Shown here: piece by piece, positions 30,508 through 39,426 of the stretch
How positions within the stretch are numbered: position 1 is the stretch's first letter
Layout: each line of letters begins with the position of its first letter
DNA from: CAVRUD01 sp963849635
GTDB taxonomy: Bacteria; Chloroflexota; Chloroflexia; Thermomicrobiales; UBA6265
DNA length: 64,000 nt
Direction of reading: 5' to 3'
Assembly (NCBI GenBank): GCA_963849635.1
Contig: CAWKIA010000036.1
Coordinates: forward strand, 62,001-126,000
Notes under the pieces: model-generated
Told to the model about the DNA's origin: nothing
Databases searched by the model: none
The model's input: the letters and a program-made list of their open reading frames with translations, nothing else
Made by a program: the position numbers and the translations under genes

Positions 30508-30939
30508 CTACCGAACTCTCGTCGTCTCGTTCTTCTGAAAATCGGCGACGATGTCTTGGATCTGCTCGAGCTTCGTCCGGCCGTCACTCTCGCTGCTGGC
30601 CACATCGACGATCTGCTGGAGCGCGGTTCCTTCTTCTTCGGTGATGTTCTGTTGCTCTTTGAGCTGTGCCAGGTAGTCCTTCGCGGCTTGGGCAAGTTCC
30701 TCAGCGGTCTGGGCGCGTATCGTGACGATCACCGGAACCAGTGCGGAAAACAATTCCGCGGCGAGGCGGGCTCGTTCGGGCCCAGACAGCCCCTCGCCCG
30801 TTGGTTCCTCTGTGGCATCTTGCGCTGCCGTCACCGCAGCGGTCAGGCCTATAGCCGCAATCCCGCTGGCCGCGCCGCCCATCAAGGCCGCGCGACGCGT
30901 CAGCGCAACGGTCATCGGTTCCTGCAGTATGTTTCTCAC
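30508..30939 (-). CDS. Secreted or anchored helical protein of unknown function
   Basis: The protein has 143 residues from GTG 30939, with CCAGGAGAT seven bases upstream. The N-terminal signal contains an Arg pair and a hydrophobic stretch (TRRAALMGGAASGIAAIG) and a likely cut near TAAQDATEEP. The mature part is acidic and helical (ERARLAAELFSALVPVIVTI, EELAQAAKDYLAQLKEQQ). No family recognised. It is downstream of an M20 peptidase remnant and the motif copy at 31385. Confidence 0.7.
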   Translation of the reverse strand: MRNILQEPMTVALTRRAALMGGAASGIAAIGLTAAVTAAQDATEEPTGEGLSGPERARLAAELFSALVPVIVTIRAQTAEELAQAAKDYLAQLKEQQNITEEEGTALQQIVDVASSESDGRTKLEQIQDIVADFQKNETTRVR

Positions 30940-31055
30940 GGTTTATCTCCTGGGTGTCGCAATCCTGCCGGAACGCGGTCTTGGGTGTCCGTTGGTTTGC
31001 CCCTCCTTCCTGGTATCTCCACAAGCCGCTCATGTGCTCGTGTCGCCACGGGTTG

Positions 31056-31325
31056 TCATGCTACGGCCGCTCCAAACAGGTCATAGAAATTCCTGTCACA
31101 CGGGACAAGGTCGGGATTGGCGGCGACAAACGATTCAATCTGACTGGCGGTTTCCGCTTTCTCCGTGAAAAGGACGTTGATGCCGACCGGCAGACGCTCA
31201 TCGACTGCACGGATCGACGCGGCGTGCTGAACGACGCCGGAATTGCCGTCTGCGGGGCCTCGGGCGTAGAGGCGCCCGTCCTTCAACATCGGTCCAAATG
31301 GATCGCATTGGCGCCTTTGTGACAA
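31056..31325 (-). pseudogene. Remnant of an M20-family dipeptidase
   Basis: The 89-residue frame contains DPFGPMLKDGRLYARGPADGNSGVVQHAA, the zinc-site region of M20 dipeptidases (a metal-ligand Asp in GPADGNSG, normally RGAADDKSG). It continues through VGINVLFTEKAETASQIESF, where the usual catalytic Glu pair (EGEEE) has become TEKAE. The first ~110 and last ~250 residues of the family are missing on both sides. It is therefore a gene fragment. It stands between the motif copy at 31385 and the secreted helical protein at 30939, and may have been inserted or left behind there. Confidence 0.7.
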
Positions 31326-31384
31326 CGGGGCCGGATCCGGAGGAATCGGGCGATCCGTGCCCGCTTTAGGTTATCGGTGGTCTG

Positions 31385-31415
31385 GTCGTAGCATCATCCT
31401 CCTAAGGCGGTATTT
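31385..31415 (-). promoter_or_regulatory. Bipartite 31-bp motif, copy 6
   Basis: On the minus strand: AAATAC, CGCCTTAG, 11 nt containing GATGATGC, then TACGAC. It ends 59 bp before the M20 remnant and about 445 bp before the secreted protein at 30939, which may be the original target. Confidence 0.5.
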
Positions 31416-31440
31416 GGCTCCGTATCGAGGTCTCACTCGC

Positions 31441-32079
31441 TCATGAGAGTTGGATGACACCGACGTCTTCTAGCCCACCGAGCGCGAGTTGGATGGCAAG
31501 AGCGGCGAGTAGGAAGCCGAATACCATCTCGATGACCAACATGCGGTTCTCGACCAAGTGTTCGCTCACCCGGGTTGCCCAGCGAAACACGACGACGTCG
31601 AGCGCCAGCACCGCCACCAGCATGAGCACGACCATGGCGATATACTCGATCGACTCTGCCTCCGCCGACGCGGTCACCAGGACCACAATCCCCACCGGAT
31701 TCAAGAGGTACGGCACGCCAAGTGGAACGATCGCGAGTTGCATCGGGTCCTCGACTGGCCCCACGTCGAGATCGTCCGGGATATCTCTCCCAAAAACCAT
31801 ACGGATTGCGGTGATAAACAGAATAATCCCGCTCGCGATGGAGAGGGCCCCGGTGGAGAAATGCAACAGCCGCGAAAGGAAACCGCCGAGAAGCAGGAGG
31901 AAGGCCGCAACGGTGCCCGCGGTCATCAGCATCTTCCCGAGGACGATACGCTTCCTCGAGTTCGGCATTCCCGCCGTCGCCTTTAGGAACGGCACGAGTG
32001 CCAACTTGGGGCCAATGCCGATCAGCATTAAGAGGAAGGCGTCAATGACCGAGGTTGCATTGACCGAATCGAAGTCCAT
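31441..32079 (-). CDS. MarC-family integral membrane protein
   Basis: The protein has 212 residues from ATG 32079, with GAGGGCC upstream; a TTG 15 bp earlier is less likely. Six TM helices. FLLMLIGIGPKLALVPFLKATAG, GALSIASGIILFITAIRMVFG and PLGVPYLLNPVGIVVLVTAS follow the MarC/UPF0056 pattern, including the early GxGP and the mid-protein P-N/D-P re-entrant region. MarC proteins have no settled function. The GH15 gene ends 45 bp upstream, so the two are probably co-transcribed. Confidence 0.8.
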   Translation of the reverse strand: MDFDSVNATSVIDAFLLMLIGIGPKLALVPFLKATAGMPNSRKRIVLGKMLMTAGTVAAFLLLLGGFLSRLLHFSTGALSIASGIILFITAIRMVFGRDIPDDLDVGPVEDPMQLAIVPLGVPYLLNPVGIVVLVTASAEAESIEYIAMVVLMLVAVLALDVVVFRWATRVSEHLVENRMLVIEMVFGFLLAALAIQLALGGLEDVGVIQLS

Positions 32080-32124
32080 CTTGGCCCTCAGCAATCGCTA
32101 TGGGCGCGACTCTGCCCCGGGACG

Positions 32125-33918
32125 CTAGGATTGCTTGAACGCCTCGAACCCGTCGTGCACCGCCAAGAGGGACGAGAGGAGACCGATGTGGGAAAAGGCC
32201 TGTGGAAAGTTACCAAGCAATCGCTGCGAGGTCGGATCGTATTCCTCGCTCAAGAGCCCCACGTCGTTTTGCAGGGCGAGTAATGCGGCGAGATGCTGGT
32301 GCGCCTCCTCCGTGCGCCCGACCGCGGCGAGCGCGTTGACGAGCCAGAACGAACAAATGAGAAATGCGCCTTCGGTGCCGGCAAGACCATCCACGCCCTC
32401 TTCCGTCGAGTAGCGCGACACGAACGGCCCCGCCGCGAGTTCGCGCATCACTGCGTCGACCGTCCCGAGCACGCGCGGATCATCGTTTGGGAGGAAACCA
32501 CTGCCCGGAATCAGCAGCAGGCTTGCATCAAGCGCCTCGCTACCGTAGTACTGGACGAACGTGTTGCGCTCGGCATCGAAGCCGTGCGCGCAGATGTCGT
32601 CGTGAATCGCTTTCCTGAGCTGCTGCCAGCGCTCGGCGGGCACCTCCCGACCGGTCAATTCCGCGAGCTTCAGCGCGCGGTCGACGGCGTACCAGGCCGA
32701 GAACTTCGAATACGTGAAGTGTTGCTGTGCGCCACGGACCTCCCAAATTCCCTCGTCGGGCTCGCGCCAGCGACGCTCGACTATGTCGATGATCGCTTGG
32801 AGGTTCAGTCCCGGGGACTTCGCGGCATCTTCCCGTGGTCGGACTCCAGCCAGCGCTGCGTTATAGACCCCCGCGATCACCTCGCCGTAGATATCGAGCT
32901 GAAATTGGTCGCTGGCGGCGTTGCCGGTCCGAACCGGCCGCGATCCTTCATAGCCAGCCAGCCAGGGCAGCTCGAACTCTGTTAGCCGGTGCTCGCCGCC
33001 GATCCCATACATGATCTGTAGCTGCGACGGGTCCCCCGCGACCGCCCGCCGCAGCCAGGCGCCGAGGGCGATGGCTTCTTCCGTATATCCGAGTCGCGCA
33101 AGCGCCGCGACGGTGAAGGAGCCGTCGCGCAACCAGCAGAATCGATAGTCCCAGTTGCGAACGCCGCCGATCTCTTCCGGCAAGGAGGTTGTGGCAGCTG
33201 CCACGATCCCGCCGGTCGGCGCGTAGGTGAGTGCCTTCAGCGTGATCAACGACCGGAGGACGGTCTCGCGATGGGGTCCCTCATAGGCACACCGTCCCGA
33301 CCACTCTCGCCACCACTTCTCGGTCCTGTCTACCGCCGCGGTGCAGTCGGCTTGGTCGGGCACATCCTCATGCGAAGGGAACCAGACCAGCCGGAATTCA
33401 GCCTCCTCACCCGCCGCGATGGAGAACGCTGCCGAAATGGAGGCGTCGGCAACGTCGAGCTCCACGGACGATTGGAGGAAGAGTGCCTCCGGACCGGCCA
33501 AGGAGACGATGCCATCGTTAGCCGGGCGGACGAGTGGGATACGCCGACCGTAATCGAACCGCCCATTCAGCTGGAGGGACATCGGCACGCGTCCGCGCAG
33601 GCCCTGCACGAGACGGATCACTTCGGGGTATCCACTTCGAGGCGGCATGCAGTCGACGATTCGGACCGCGCCGTCCGGCGTCTCGAACTCGGTTTCCAGG
33701 ACAAGGGTACCGGGTCGATACCGGCGATCCACCCGCTGGCTGTCCGAGATGGGAGCAATCTGCCAGCGCCCGTTCTGCTCGTCGCCGAGGAGTGCCGCGA
33801 AGCAGGCGGCGGAGTCGAAACGAGGCAGGCAGAGCCAATCGATTGAGCCGTTGTTGCCGACGAGCGCAACGGACCCTGTATCGCCGATGATCGCGTAGTC
33901 TTCGATGCGCAGCCCCAT
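32125..33918 (-). CDS. GH15-family glucoamylase/trehalase-like enzyme
   Basis: The protein has 597 residues. The N-terminal beta-sandwich (LRIEDYAIIGDTGSVALVG, SIDWLCLPRFDS) precedes the (alpha/alpha)6 barrel. SLPEEIGGVRNWDYRFCWLRDGSF near residue 265 is the GH15 hallmark, with catalytic Glu candidates there and near IWEVRGAQQHFTYSK. Actinobacterial relatives act as trehalases needing phosphate and Mg2+, others as glucodextranases. No signal peptide, so cytoplasmic. The MFS gene ends 70 bp upstream and MarC follows, so this looks like an MFS-GH15-MarC operon. Confidence 0.92.
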   Translation of the reverse strand: MGLRIEDYAIIGDTGSVALVGNNGSIDWLCLPRFDSAACFAALLGDEQNGRWQIAPISDSQRVDRRYRPGTLVLETEFETPDGAVRIVDCMPPRSGYPEVIRLVQGLRGRVPMSLQLNGRFDYGRRIPLVRPANDGIVSLAGPEALFLQSSVELDVADASISAAFSIAAGEEAEFRLVWFPSHEDVPDQADCTAAVDRTEKWWREWSGRCAYEGPHRETVLRSLITLKALTYAPTGGIVAAATTSLPEEIGGVRNWDYRFCWLRDGSFTVAALARLGYTEEAIALGAWLRRAVAGDPSQLQIMYGIGGEHRLTEFELPWLAGYEGSRPVRTGNAASDQFQLDIYGEVIAGVYNAALAGVRPREDAAKSPGLNLQAIIDIVERRWREPDEGIWEVRGAQQHFTYSKFSAWYAVDRALKLAELTGREVPAERWQQLRKAIHDDICAHGFDAERNTFVQYYGSEALDASLLLIPGSGFLPNDDPRVLGTVDAVMRELAAGPFVSRYSTEEGVDGLAGTEGAFLICSFWLVNALAAVGRTEEAHQHLAALLALQNDVGLLSEEYDPTSQRLLGNFPQAFSHIGLLSSLLAVHDGFEAFKQS

Positions 33919-33988
33919 CTTGGACCTCCTTCGCGATGTGACCGACCGGTCACTGGCTGAGTTGCACGGATGAGGTGCCGTAGCTCCG

Positions 33989-35524
33989 CTATGGCTTCGC
34001 CTGGGGCTGTCCTTGGGCCGGCATGACGTCGCGCGGGATTAGGAGGGCGGCGCCGAGCCCGATAAGGCCGATGACGGCCATGACGATGAGGGCGGCGCGA
34101 TACCCCTCGTTGCCCACGAGCGCCGTCGAGACGAGCACCGAACCGACCAACGCCGTTCCGAGGGAGGAGCCGAGATTGGATGCGCTGCGAGAAAGACCGG
34201 AAATCTCGCCTTGGTCCTGCTCGGGCCAACTTGACTGGACGACGTTGACCGACGACGTCAACATGACCCCGATTCCGAACCCCGCTAGGAACAGGCCGGG
34301 AAGGAAGGTCCAGATGTCTGAGGTCGCATCGGCGATCGCCAGGAGGCACAGGATGCCGGCCACGAAGCAGATGAATCCGCCTCGGATCAGGAAGACCTGT
34401 GGGCGACGGCGGGCGAGTCTGCCGGCGATGCCGGACGACAGGATGATGCCCACGGTCGAGGCGGTCAGAACCAGGCCGGTTTCGATCGCGCTGTAACCGC
34501 GGACGGTTTGGAGAAAGACGGAGACGACGAAGAAGCTGCCCTGCAACGTCAACCACTGGATGTTCTGCGTGACCAAGCCTAGGTTGGAGGCCCGATTGCG
34601 GAACAACCGTGTGGAGAGCAAGGGCTCTTTCCCCGCTCGCTCTCGCGACCGGATATGGAAGTAGAACCATGCCAGGAAGATGGCGCCGATTGCGACCAGC
34701 GGCCAGACCGGGGAGATGCCGCCTTCCTCGATGATCACGGTGTCGCCGATCTTAAAATCCTTCGTCGCCGTCAGCCATCCGTATTCGCCGGACTGCAGGA
34801 TCCCCATCACCACGAACGCAAGACCCGCCGCCGACAGGATGGCTCCCGTGACGTCGAAAACGCTCTTCGTGCCTTTATTGCCGGTGTATTGGCGGCCCAT
34901 GACGAGGATGCCGCCCACCACCAGAACCTGCACGATGAAGGACGCACGCCAACTGATGGCGCTGGTGATGAGACCGCCGATCAACGGTCCGGCCGCGGAC
35001 CCCAATCCGGCCGCAGCGCTGACGATGCCGAAAGCTTTGGCGCGAGATTCGAGATCACTGAACACGACCGTGAGCAAGATATAGATGGGAGGGATCATGA
35101 GGGCGGAGCCGACGCCTTGCATGAAGGAGTAGCCGACGAAAAGCATGGTGAGCCCCTGGGACAACGATGCCAGCAACGCACCGAGCCCATAGATGACCAG
35201 ACCCAGCATGAAGCACCGCTTGCGGCCCCAGATATCGGTCAACTTGCTGCCGGGGATCATCAGCGCGGCCATCGTCAGGGTGAAGAGCGTGATCGCCGTC
35301 TGAACCCCGTGGGTCGTTGTTTCGAGATCCTCGGCAATGCTGGTGATGGCCACGTTCATGTTGGAGCCAGCGTAGCTGGCAATGAACTGGGTCAACGCCA
35401 ATGGGAAGACGATCGAGGAGATGACGGCGGCGAGGGTGCCGCGACCCTTCAGGGTCGCGGCTTGCTTGCCGTTCGGGGGTGGTTTCTGGCCAGACCGACG
35501 TGCCGATTGGCCCTTTTTCGCCAT
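33989..35524 (-). CDS. MFS transporter, EmrB/QacA (DHA2) type
   Basis: The protein has 511 residues and about 14 TM helices, as usual for drug:H+ antiporter family 2. LTDIWGRKRCFMLGLVIYGLG near residue 95 is MFS motif A, and GPLIGGLITSAISWRASFIV near 180 is the antiporter motif C region. The N-terminus is Lys/Gln-rich and cytoplasmic. It likely exports a hydrophobic compound. A 15-bp perfect hairpin and a copy of the 31-bp motif lie in its upstream region. Confidence 0.9.
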   Translation of the reverse strand: MAKKGQSARRSGQKPPPNGKQAATLKGRGTLAAVISSIVFPLALTQFIASYAGSNMNVAITSIAEDLETTTHGVQTAITLFTLTMAALMIPGSKLTDIWGRKRCFMLGLVIYGLGALLASLSQGLTMLFVGYSFMQGVGSALMIPPIYILLTVVFSDLESRAKAFGIVSAAAGLGSAAGPLIGGLITSAISWRASFIVQVLVVGGILVMGRQYTGNKGTKSVFDVTGAILSAAGLAFVVMGILQSGEYGWLTATKDFKIGDTVIIEEGGISPVWPLVAIGAIFLAWFYFHIRSRERAGKEPLLSTRLFRNRASNLGLVTQNIQWLTLQGSFFVVSVFLQTVRGYSAIETGLVLTASTVGIILSSGIAGRLARRRPQVFLIRGGFICFVAGILCLLAIADATSDIWTFLPGLFLAGFGIGVMLTSSVNVVQSSWPEQDQGEISGLSRSASNLGSSLGTALVGSVLVSTALVGNEGYRAALIVMAVIGLIGLGAALLIPRDVMPAQGQPQAKP

Positions 35525-35598
35525 AGGGTCTCACCTGAACGATGTGGGCGGTCTCGGTCCAACCGCAAGCGTCAGACATTGGCCGGGGTCGTGGGACT

Positions 35599-35636
35599 GA
35601 CGAGGAGAGGTCCTTCGTGAGGGACCTCTCCTCGTC
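35599..35636 (-). terminator. Perfect 15-bp hairpin in the leader of the MFS gene
   Basis: GACGAGGAGAGGTCC (35599-35613) pairs with GGACCTCTCCTCGTC (35622-35636) around an 8-nt loop. It sits 75 bp upstream of the MFS start and downstream of the 31-bp motif, so it would be in the mRNA leader. There is no U-run, so it may be an attenuator, an RNA-stability element or an inverted protein site, not a simple terminator. Confidence 0.55.
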
Positions 35637-35772
35637 CGTCACCACACGCGCCGGCTCCCGGGGAATGGGGGGGATTGGGTGCCGGCGCGGCGTGAGTTCG
35701 GGCCTCGGACGCCAGGATTCAATTAACGAGGCCAGTTCCCCTGTGACGCCGTTCCACGATAGGGGTGCGGCG

Positions 35773-35803
35773 GTTGTAATGTCGTTGGACGAAAGGCGTA
35801 TTC
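35773..35803 (-). promoter_or_regulatory. Bipartite 31-bp motif, copy 7, upstream of the MFS/GH15/MarC genes
   Basis: On the minus strand: GAATAC, GCCTTTCG, 11 nt including CGACAT, then TACAAC and CGCC. It ends 248 bp before the MFS start. Confidence 0.6.
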
Positions 35804-35908
35804 GGTCAAACGTGCGTCGACGGGTGCTCAGATTGGGAACAGGTTCGTCTCACATGCACCGGAGTCGCTGCGATGTGCGACTGGCTTGTGCCCATGCCCA
35901 CACTCGCG

Positions 35909-37024
35909 TCACCCGCCCGCCGGCGCGAGCGCTAGCCGCGCCAGTACTGGCAGGTGGTCCGACCCCGCGTCCGGCCCAACCCATGCCTCGCTCAACAGCC
36001 ACCCGGCCGAGACCCACACATAGTCGATCCTCCACAGCGGCCGGACCAAGAATTCGCCCAGTGAAACCCCACGCCTTACCAGCCATTCCAGCCGCACCGG
36101 CTCCGTGAACCCTGGGCCCTCCCCCGCCTCCCTGAACGCATCCCGCAACCCTGCTCCCTCCAGCCGTCGGTAGAGTCCATGCATCCGCGTCGCGTTCAGA
36201 TCACCCAGCAGCAACAGCGGCCCCTCATTCTCGTCCACCAGATCCAGCAACCCCGAGACCTGCGCCTCCGCCCCGGGCCTCCGCGCGAAGCCGGTCCGGG
36301 CCAGCCGCGGGGGGGGCGGATGCGCCACGATCACCGTGACATCCCTCCCGCCAACGTCCAGCACCGCCCACAAATCCGGGCGCTCGGGGTTGAGCGGCAG
36401 CAGCGCACTCCGCAGGATCGGGAACCGGCTCAGGAGCGCCTTGCCAGGGATTCCCAACGGGTGCACGACCTGGTACGGGAAGACCCCGCTCAGCCCCGCC
36501 GCCAACGCCGCTCCCACCTCCGGCGTCACCTCCTCCAATCCCACAATGTCGGCCCCGCTCTCCCTCAGAGCCCGCACGATCTGGTCCGGACCCGCCATCC
36601 CGCTGCCCAGGTTGAAGGTCATCACCGTGACCTCCGTCGCCCCCGCGGGGATTGCATCGGGACCGCGGCCCACGAACATGTCGCCGAACAGCCACACGAA
36701 CGCCACCGCGCAGACGGCCTCGATGGCCACCGACCTCCATCGCCGCCTCAGAACGGCGAACGGCAACCACACGAACGCCACCGGCAACGCCAGGTGCACC
36801 ACGAACCCCAAGACGTAGACCGGCAGCAACCGGTCGCCCGTCGTCCGCCACAGGGCCAGGTAGACCAGCATCGCCGCGCCGAACGCGTCGGCCGTACGCC
36901 ACACCCAGACGAAGAAACGACGTCGTGACGGCTCCACCCGTGGTGCCCTGTCTCTTGAATCGCCCGACCGCCGGCGGTGCCGCGGCCGCCAACCGTGCCG
37001 GGTGCTAGGGCCGATACCGGTCAT
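35909..37024 (-). CDS. Membrane-anchored endonuclease/exonuclease/phosphatase (EEP) family protein
   Basis: The protein has 371 residues. After an Arg-rich start, two to three TM helices (residues 45-115) are followed by an EEP domain: VTVMTFNLGSG near 133 (Asn), DIVGLEEVTPE near 160 (metal-ligand Glu), LLLLGDLNATRM near 270 (Asp, Asn), IDYVWVSAGW and GSDHLPVLARL near 350 (catalytic Asp-His pair). All key residues are present, so it should be an active phosphodiesterase outside the membrane. Base composition is more GC-rich than around it. The start (ATG 37024) overlaps a short membrane ORF. Confidence 0.85.
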   Translation of the reverse strand: MTGIGPSTRHGWRPRHRRRSGDSRDRAPRVEPSRRRFFVWVWRTADAFGAAMLVYLALWRTTGDRLLPVYVLGFVVHLALPVAFVWLPFAVLRRRWRSVAIEAVCAVAFVWLFGDMFVGRGPDAIPAGATEVTVMTFNLGSGMAGPDQIVRALRESGADIVGLEEVTPEVGAALAAGLSGVFPYQVVHPLGIPGKALLSRFPILRSALLPLNPERPDLWAVLDVGGRDVTVIVAHPPPPRLARTGFARRPGAEAQVSGLLDLVDENEGPLLLLGDLNATRMHGLYRRLEGAGLRDAFREAGEGPGFTEPVRLEWLVRRGVSLGEFLVRPLWRIDYVWVSAGWLLSEAWVGPDAGSDHLPVLARLALAPAGG

Positions 37025-37142
37025 ACAGCGTCACCAGCAGCAAGAAGAGCTGCGCGTTCCCGACATGGATCGAGTCATCGCCAAGTGGCAGCACCAGGAA
37101 GGCGGCGAAGACGACGCCCGCGTTGATCGTCGCCGTCGGCAT
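37005..37142 (-). CDS. Short membrane-protein ORF, probably a remnant
   Basis: The frame encodes 45 residues, MPTATINAGVVFAAFLVLPLG, then a stretch ending LFLLLVTLYDRYRP, with two plausible TM segments. An in-frame stop lies just upstream of the start, and no ribosome binding site is evident. It overlaps the beginning of the EEP gene by 20 bp. The protein-like text suggests the C-terminal end of a larger lost membrane protein. Confidence 0.35.
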   Translation of the reverse strand: MPTATINAGVVFAAFLVLPLGDDSIHVGNAQLFLLLVTLYDRYRP

Positions 37143-37377
37143 GAACTGGCGCTTCGATCTCTAACCTGCGGCGGGCAAGCTTTCCGACTCGTAATGGGGG
37201 ACACCCGCAGGGAGGGCATCCAGAAATCGCCCGTGTTCAACGAATGCTGAAGCGAGGCATGGCGTATTCACATCAGTCGGAGGTTGTATCCCGGCACGGT
37301 CTCTCTATGTTGTAGACCCATCTCGGCAAGAGCTGCGTCAAGCACCACGTCGTCGCCGTCCGCATCCGCCACCCGTC

Positions 37378-37408
37378 GATTGCGCCTTTCGGCTGATGCC
37401 GCTACGAC
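37378..37408 (+). promoter_or_regulatory. Bipartite 31-bp motif, copy 8, upstream of the second two-TM protein
   Basis: It reads GATTGC, GCCTTTCG, 11 nt containing TGATGCCGC, then TACGAC and CCGC. It ends 144 bp before GTG 37553. A weaker half-copy (GAATACGCC on the minus strand) is at 37261-37269 facing the EEP gene. Confidence 0.55.
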
Positions 37409-37552
37409 CCGCGGACCGGCACCATCGATGGGGCACCGGTCGGTTGTCCGGCATGGTCGTGCCGGCGCACTCGCCGCGGTACCAATCGGGCGTGGCCGTG
37501 CGGCCCGACGATCTGCCGTGGTCGGTGCCACCTCATTTGCAGGAGGCGGGCC

Positions 37553-37786
37553 GTGACGTGGTTGGAATGGACGCTCGGGCTCATGTTGTTCTCGCTCTAC
37601 ATCATGTGCATCTTCACGGTCTGTTCCCTCACCTTTCAGAAGGGGTACATCGTGCTCGGCATCGTCGGCATCTTCCTCCCCTGGCTCTGGCTGATCGGCG
37701 CCTTTCTGCCGGCCAAGAAGGGGTCGCGCTTCGAACTTGCCCAGGCGATCGCCTACCAGCAGCAGGTGGCGCAGTACTCGCAGTAG
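37553..37786 (+). CDS. Small two-TM protein ending in a PAKKGS motif, family member 2
   Basis: The protein has 77 residues from GTG 37553, behind GGAGGCGGGCC. Two TM helices (LGLMLFSLYIMCIFTVCSL and VLGIVGIFLPWLWLIGAFL) are joined by FQKGY and followed by PAKKGSRFE and a Gln-rich tail. It is a paralogue of the protein at 25240-25482; the loop, the second helix and the PAKKGS box are shared. It leads a rightward group with DUF4239-like genes. Function unknown. Confidence 0.85.
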   Translation: MTWLEWTLGLMLFSLYIMCIFTVCSLTFQKGYIVLGIVGIFLPWLWLIGAFLPAKKGSRFELAQAIAYQQQVAQYSQ

Positions 37787-37846
37787 CCGGCGCGTCCGCT
37801 CGCGACCGCCATCGAACCGAGTCCGTCTGAGCAGGAGGTTCTGGCC

Positions 37847-38651
37847 GTGACCGGCGTGCTTGGGGTTGGTCGTCATCGTCGGGGGCAGCCTGCTGCTGAC
37901 GCTGCTCGCCGTCGTCCTCGTCCGCCGCCTGATTCCCCACCAGATCATGGCGCGGCACAACGACGTCGCCGGCTTCGTCTACGCCACCACCGGGGTCACC
38001 TACGCGGTCGTCCTCGCCTTCGTCGTGATCGCCGTCTGGGAAAACTACGCCTCGACCCGCGAGATCGCCGACCACGAGGCGAGCGCCGTCGGCGCGCTCT
38101 ACCGCTTGGCCAACGGCTTCCCCGAGCCGCACCGGGCGGCGGCTCAGGAGGCGCTGCTCGGCTACGCCGAGGTGGTGGTCGAGGTGGCGTGGCCGGCGAT
38201 GGAGGACGGGGAGGACCCCACCCTGGAGACGTCGGGGGCGCTGGACCACCTGTACGACGTCTATCAGCAGCCGGACTTCGTCGCCGCCGTCAACGCGCAG
38301 CAATACGGGGAGGCCCTGGATCAGCTCAACGTGGTCTCGGTCACCCGCCGCGAGCGGGTCCTGGCCAGCTACAGTGGCCTGCCCGACGTCCTGTGGCTGG
38401 TGCTGATCGCCGGTGGGGTGCTGGTGGTCGCCTTCGCGTTCCTCTTCGGCGTGGAGAGTGCGTACTCCCAGGCGGCGATCCTGAGCGGGCTGACGATCAC
38501 CATCTCGCTGCTCCTCTTCGTGGTCGCCGATGCCCAACACCCCTTCCGAGGCGGGTTCGCGGTGCACCCGGAGGGCATGGAGTCGGTGCTGGCGCAGTTC
38601 GGTCACCCCACCGGCCCCAGTGGCACCCCGGCCGCCACCCCGACGCCGTGA
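37847..38651 (+). CDS. DUF4239 (bestrophin-like) membrane protein, frameshift beside the start
   Basis: GCAGGAGG and GTG 37847 give a clear start, but the frame (MTGVLG) leaves the gene after about five codons. The true protein continues in the neighbouring frame from GLVVIVGGSLLLTLLAVVLV, open from 37860. One extra base in CTTGGGG at 37858-37864 explains this. The protein of ~265 residues has two N-terminal TM helices, a helical soluble part (DHEASAVGALYRLANGFPEP, LLGYAEVVVEVAWPAM) and two C-terminal TM helices with ADAQHPFRGGFAV. This is the DUF4239 pattern. Confidence 0.75.
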
Positions 38652-38731
38652 TGCCAATTTTGCGTCCATCGACGGCTAGAGCCTGTTAGGTACTTGGGAG
38701 CTGGAGGAGGGCGGGGACCACGCGACAGAGC

Positions 38732-39276
38732 GTGAAGATGGCGAAGGCGGCGAAGCGGGCGGAGGCCCAAGAGTCGTTGCTCGACTACGCCGAGATCGTC
38801 GTCGAGGGGAAATGGTCGGCGATGACGGACGAAGCGGCCCCAAGCCCGCAGACGTCGGCGGCGCTGAACGATCTGTACGCGGTCTACGCGCATCTCGACG
38901 AAGTCGCGGGCGTCAACCAGGAGCAGTACGGTGAGTCGCTGCGGCTGCTGGTCGACGTGTCGGCCGATCGTCGCGCGCGGATCCTGGCGAGCCACAGTGG
39001 TCTGCCTGACGTCCTGTGGGTGGTCCTGGTGGGCGGGGGGTGCTTCTGGTCTCCTTTGCCTTTCTCTTCGGGGTGGTGAGTCCCTAGTCCCAAGCGGCGA
39101 TCGTGGGCGCGCTGGCAGTAACGGTCTCGATGTTGCTGTTCGTGGCGGGCGACATGCGGCACCCGTTCAGGGGTGGCCTGCGGGTGAAGCCGGAGGGACT
39201 AGAACTTGTGTTGCAACAGTTTAGCTCCCTCGATGGCCCCAACCGCGAACAGCTCGGCCACCACCCCATGCCGTGA
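38732..39276 (+). pseudogene. Second DUF4239 gene, decayed tandem duplicate
   Basis: It aligns along its whole length with the C-terminal two thirds of the upstream gene: ESLLDYAEIVVEGKWSAM, LASHSGLPDVLWVVLVGGG and MRHPFRGGLRVKPEGLELVL. The N-terminal TM region is missing, the frame changes near 39045 (LLVSFAFLFGVVSP continues in another frame) and a TAG interrupts it at about 39088, after VVSP. Loss of the start, a frameshift and a stop together mean true decay. It ends at 39276. Confidence 0.8.
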
Positions 39277-39426
39277 CCTTGGGTAGCGGGGCGCCCGTCG
39301 TGCTGGTTGCAACTGCGGATCAGACGCGGGCGATTGCGGCGACCAAGGACTTCTGCGCGCTCGTGTTGGAGGCCGGGGTGTGGACCTGGTGTCCGGGACT
39401 CGGCATTGTTAACCGACGACCTTTTG

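Noticed and set aside
37261..37269. GAATACGCC half-copy on the minus strand facing the EEP gene
   Set aside because: The first block is perfect, but the core (ATGCC) and the last block do not match; kept only as a possible worn copy.
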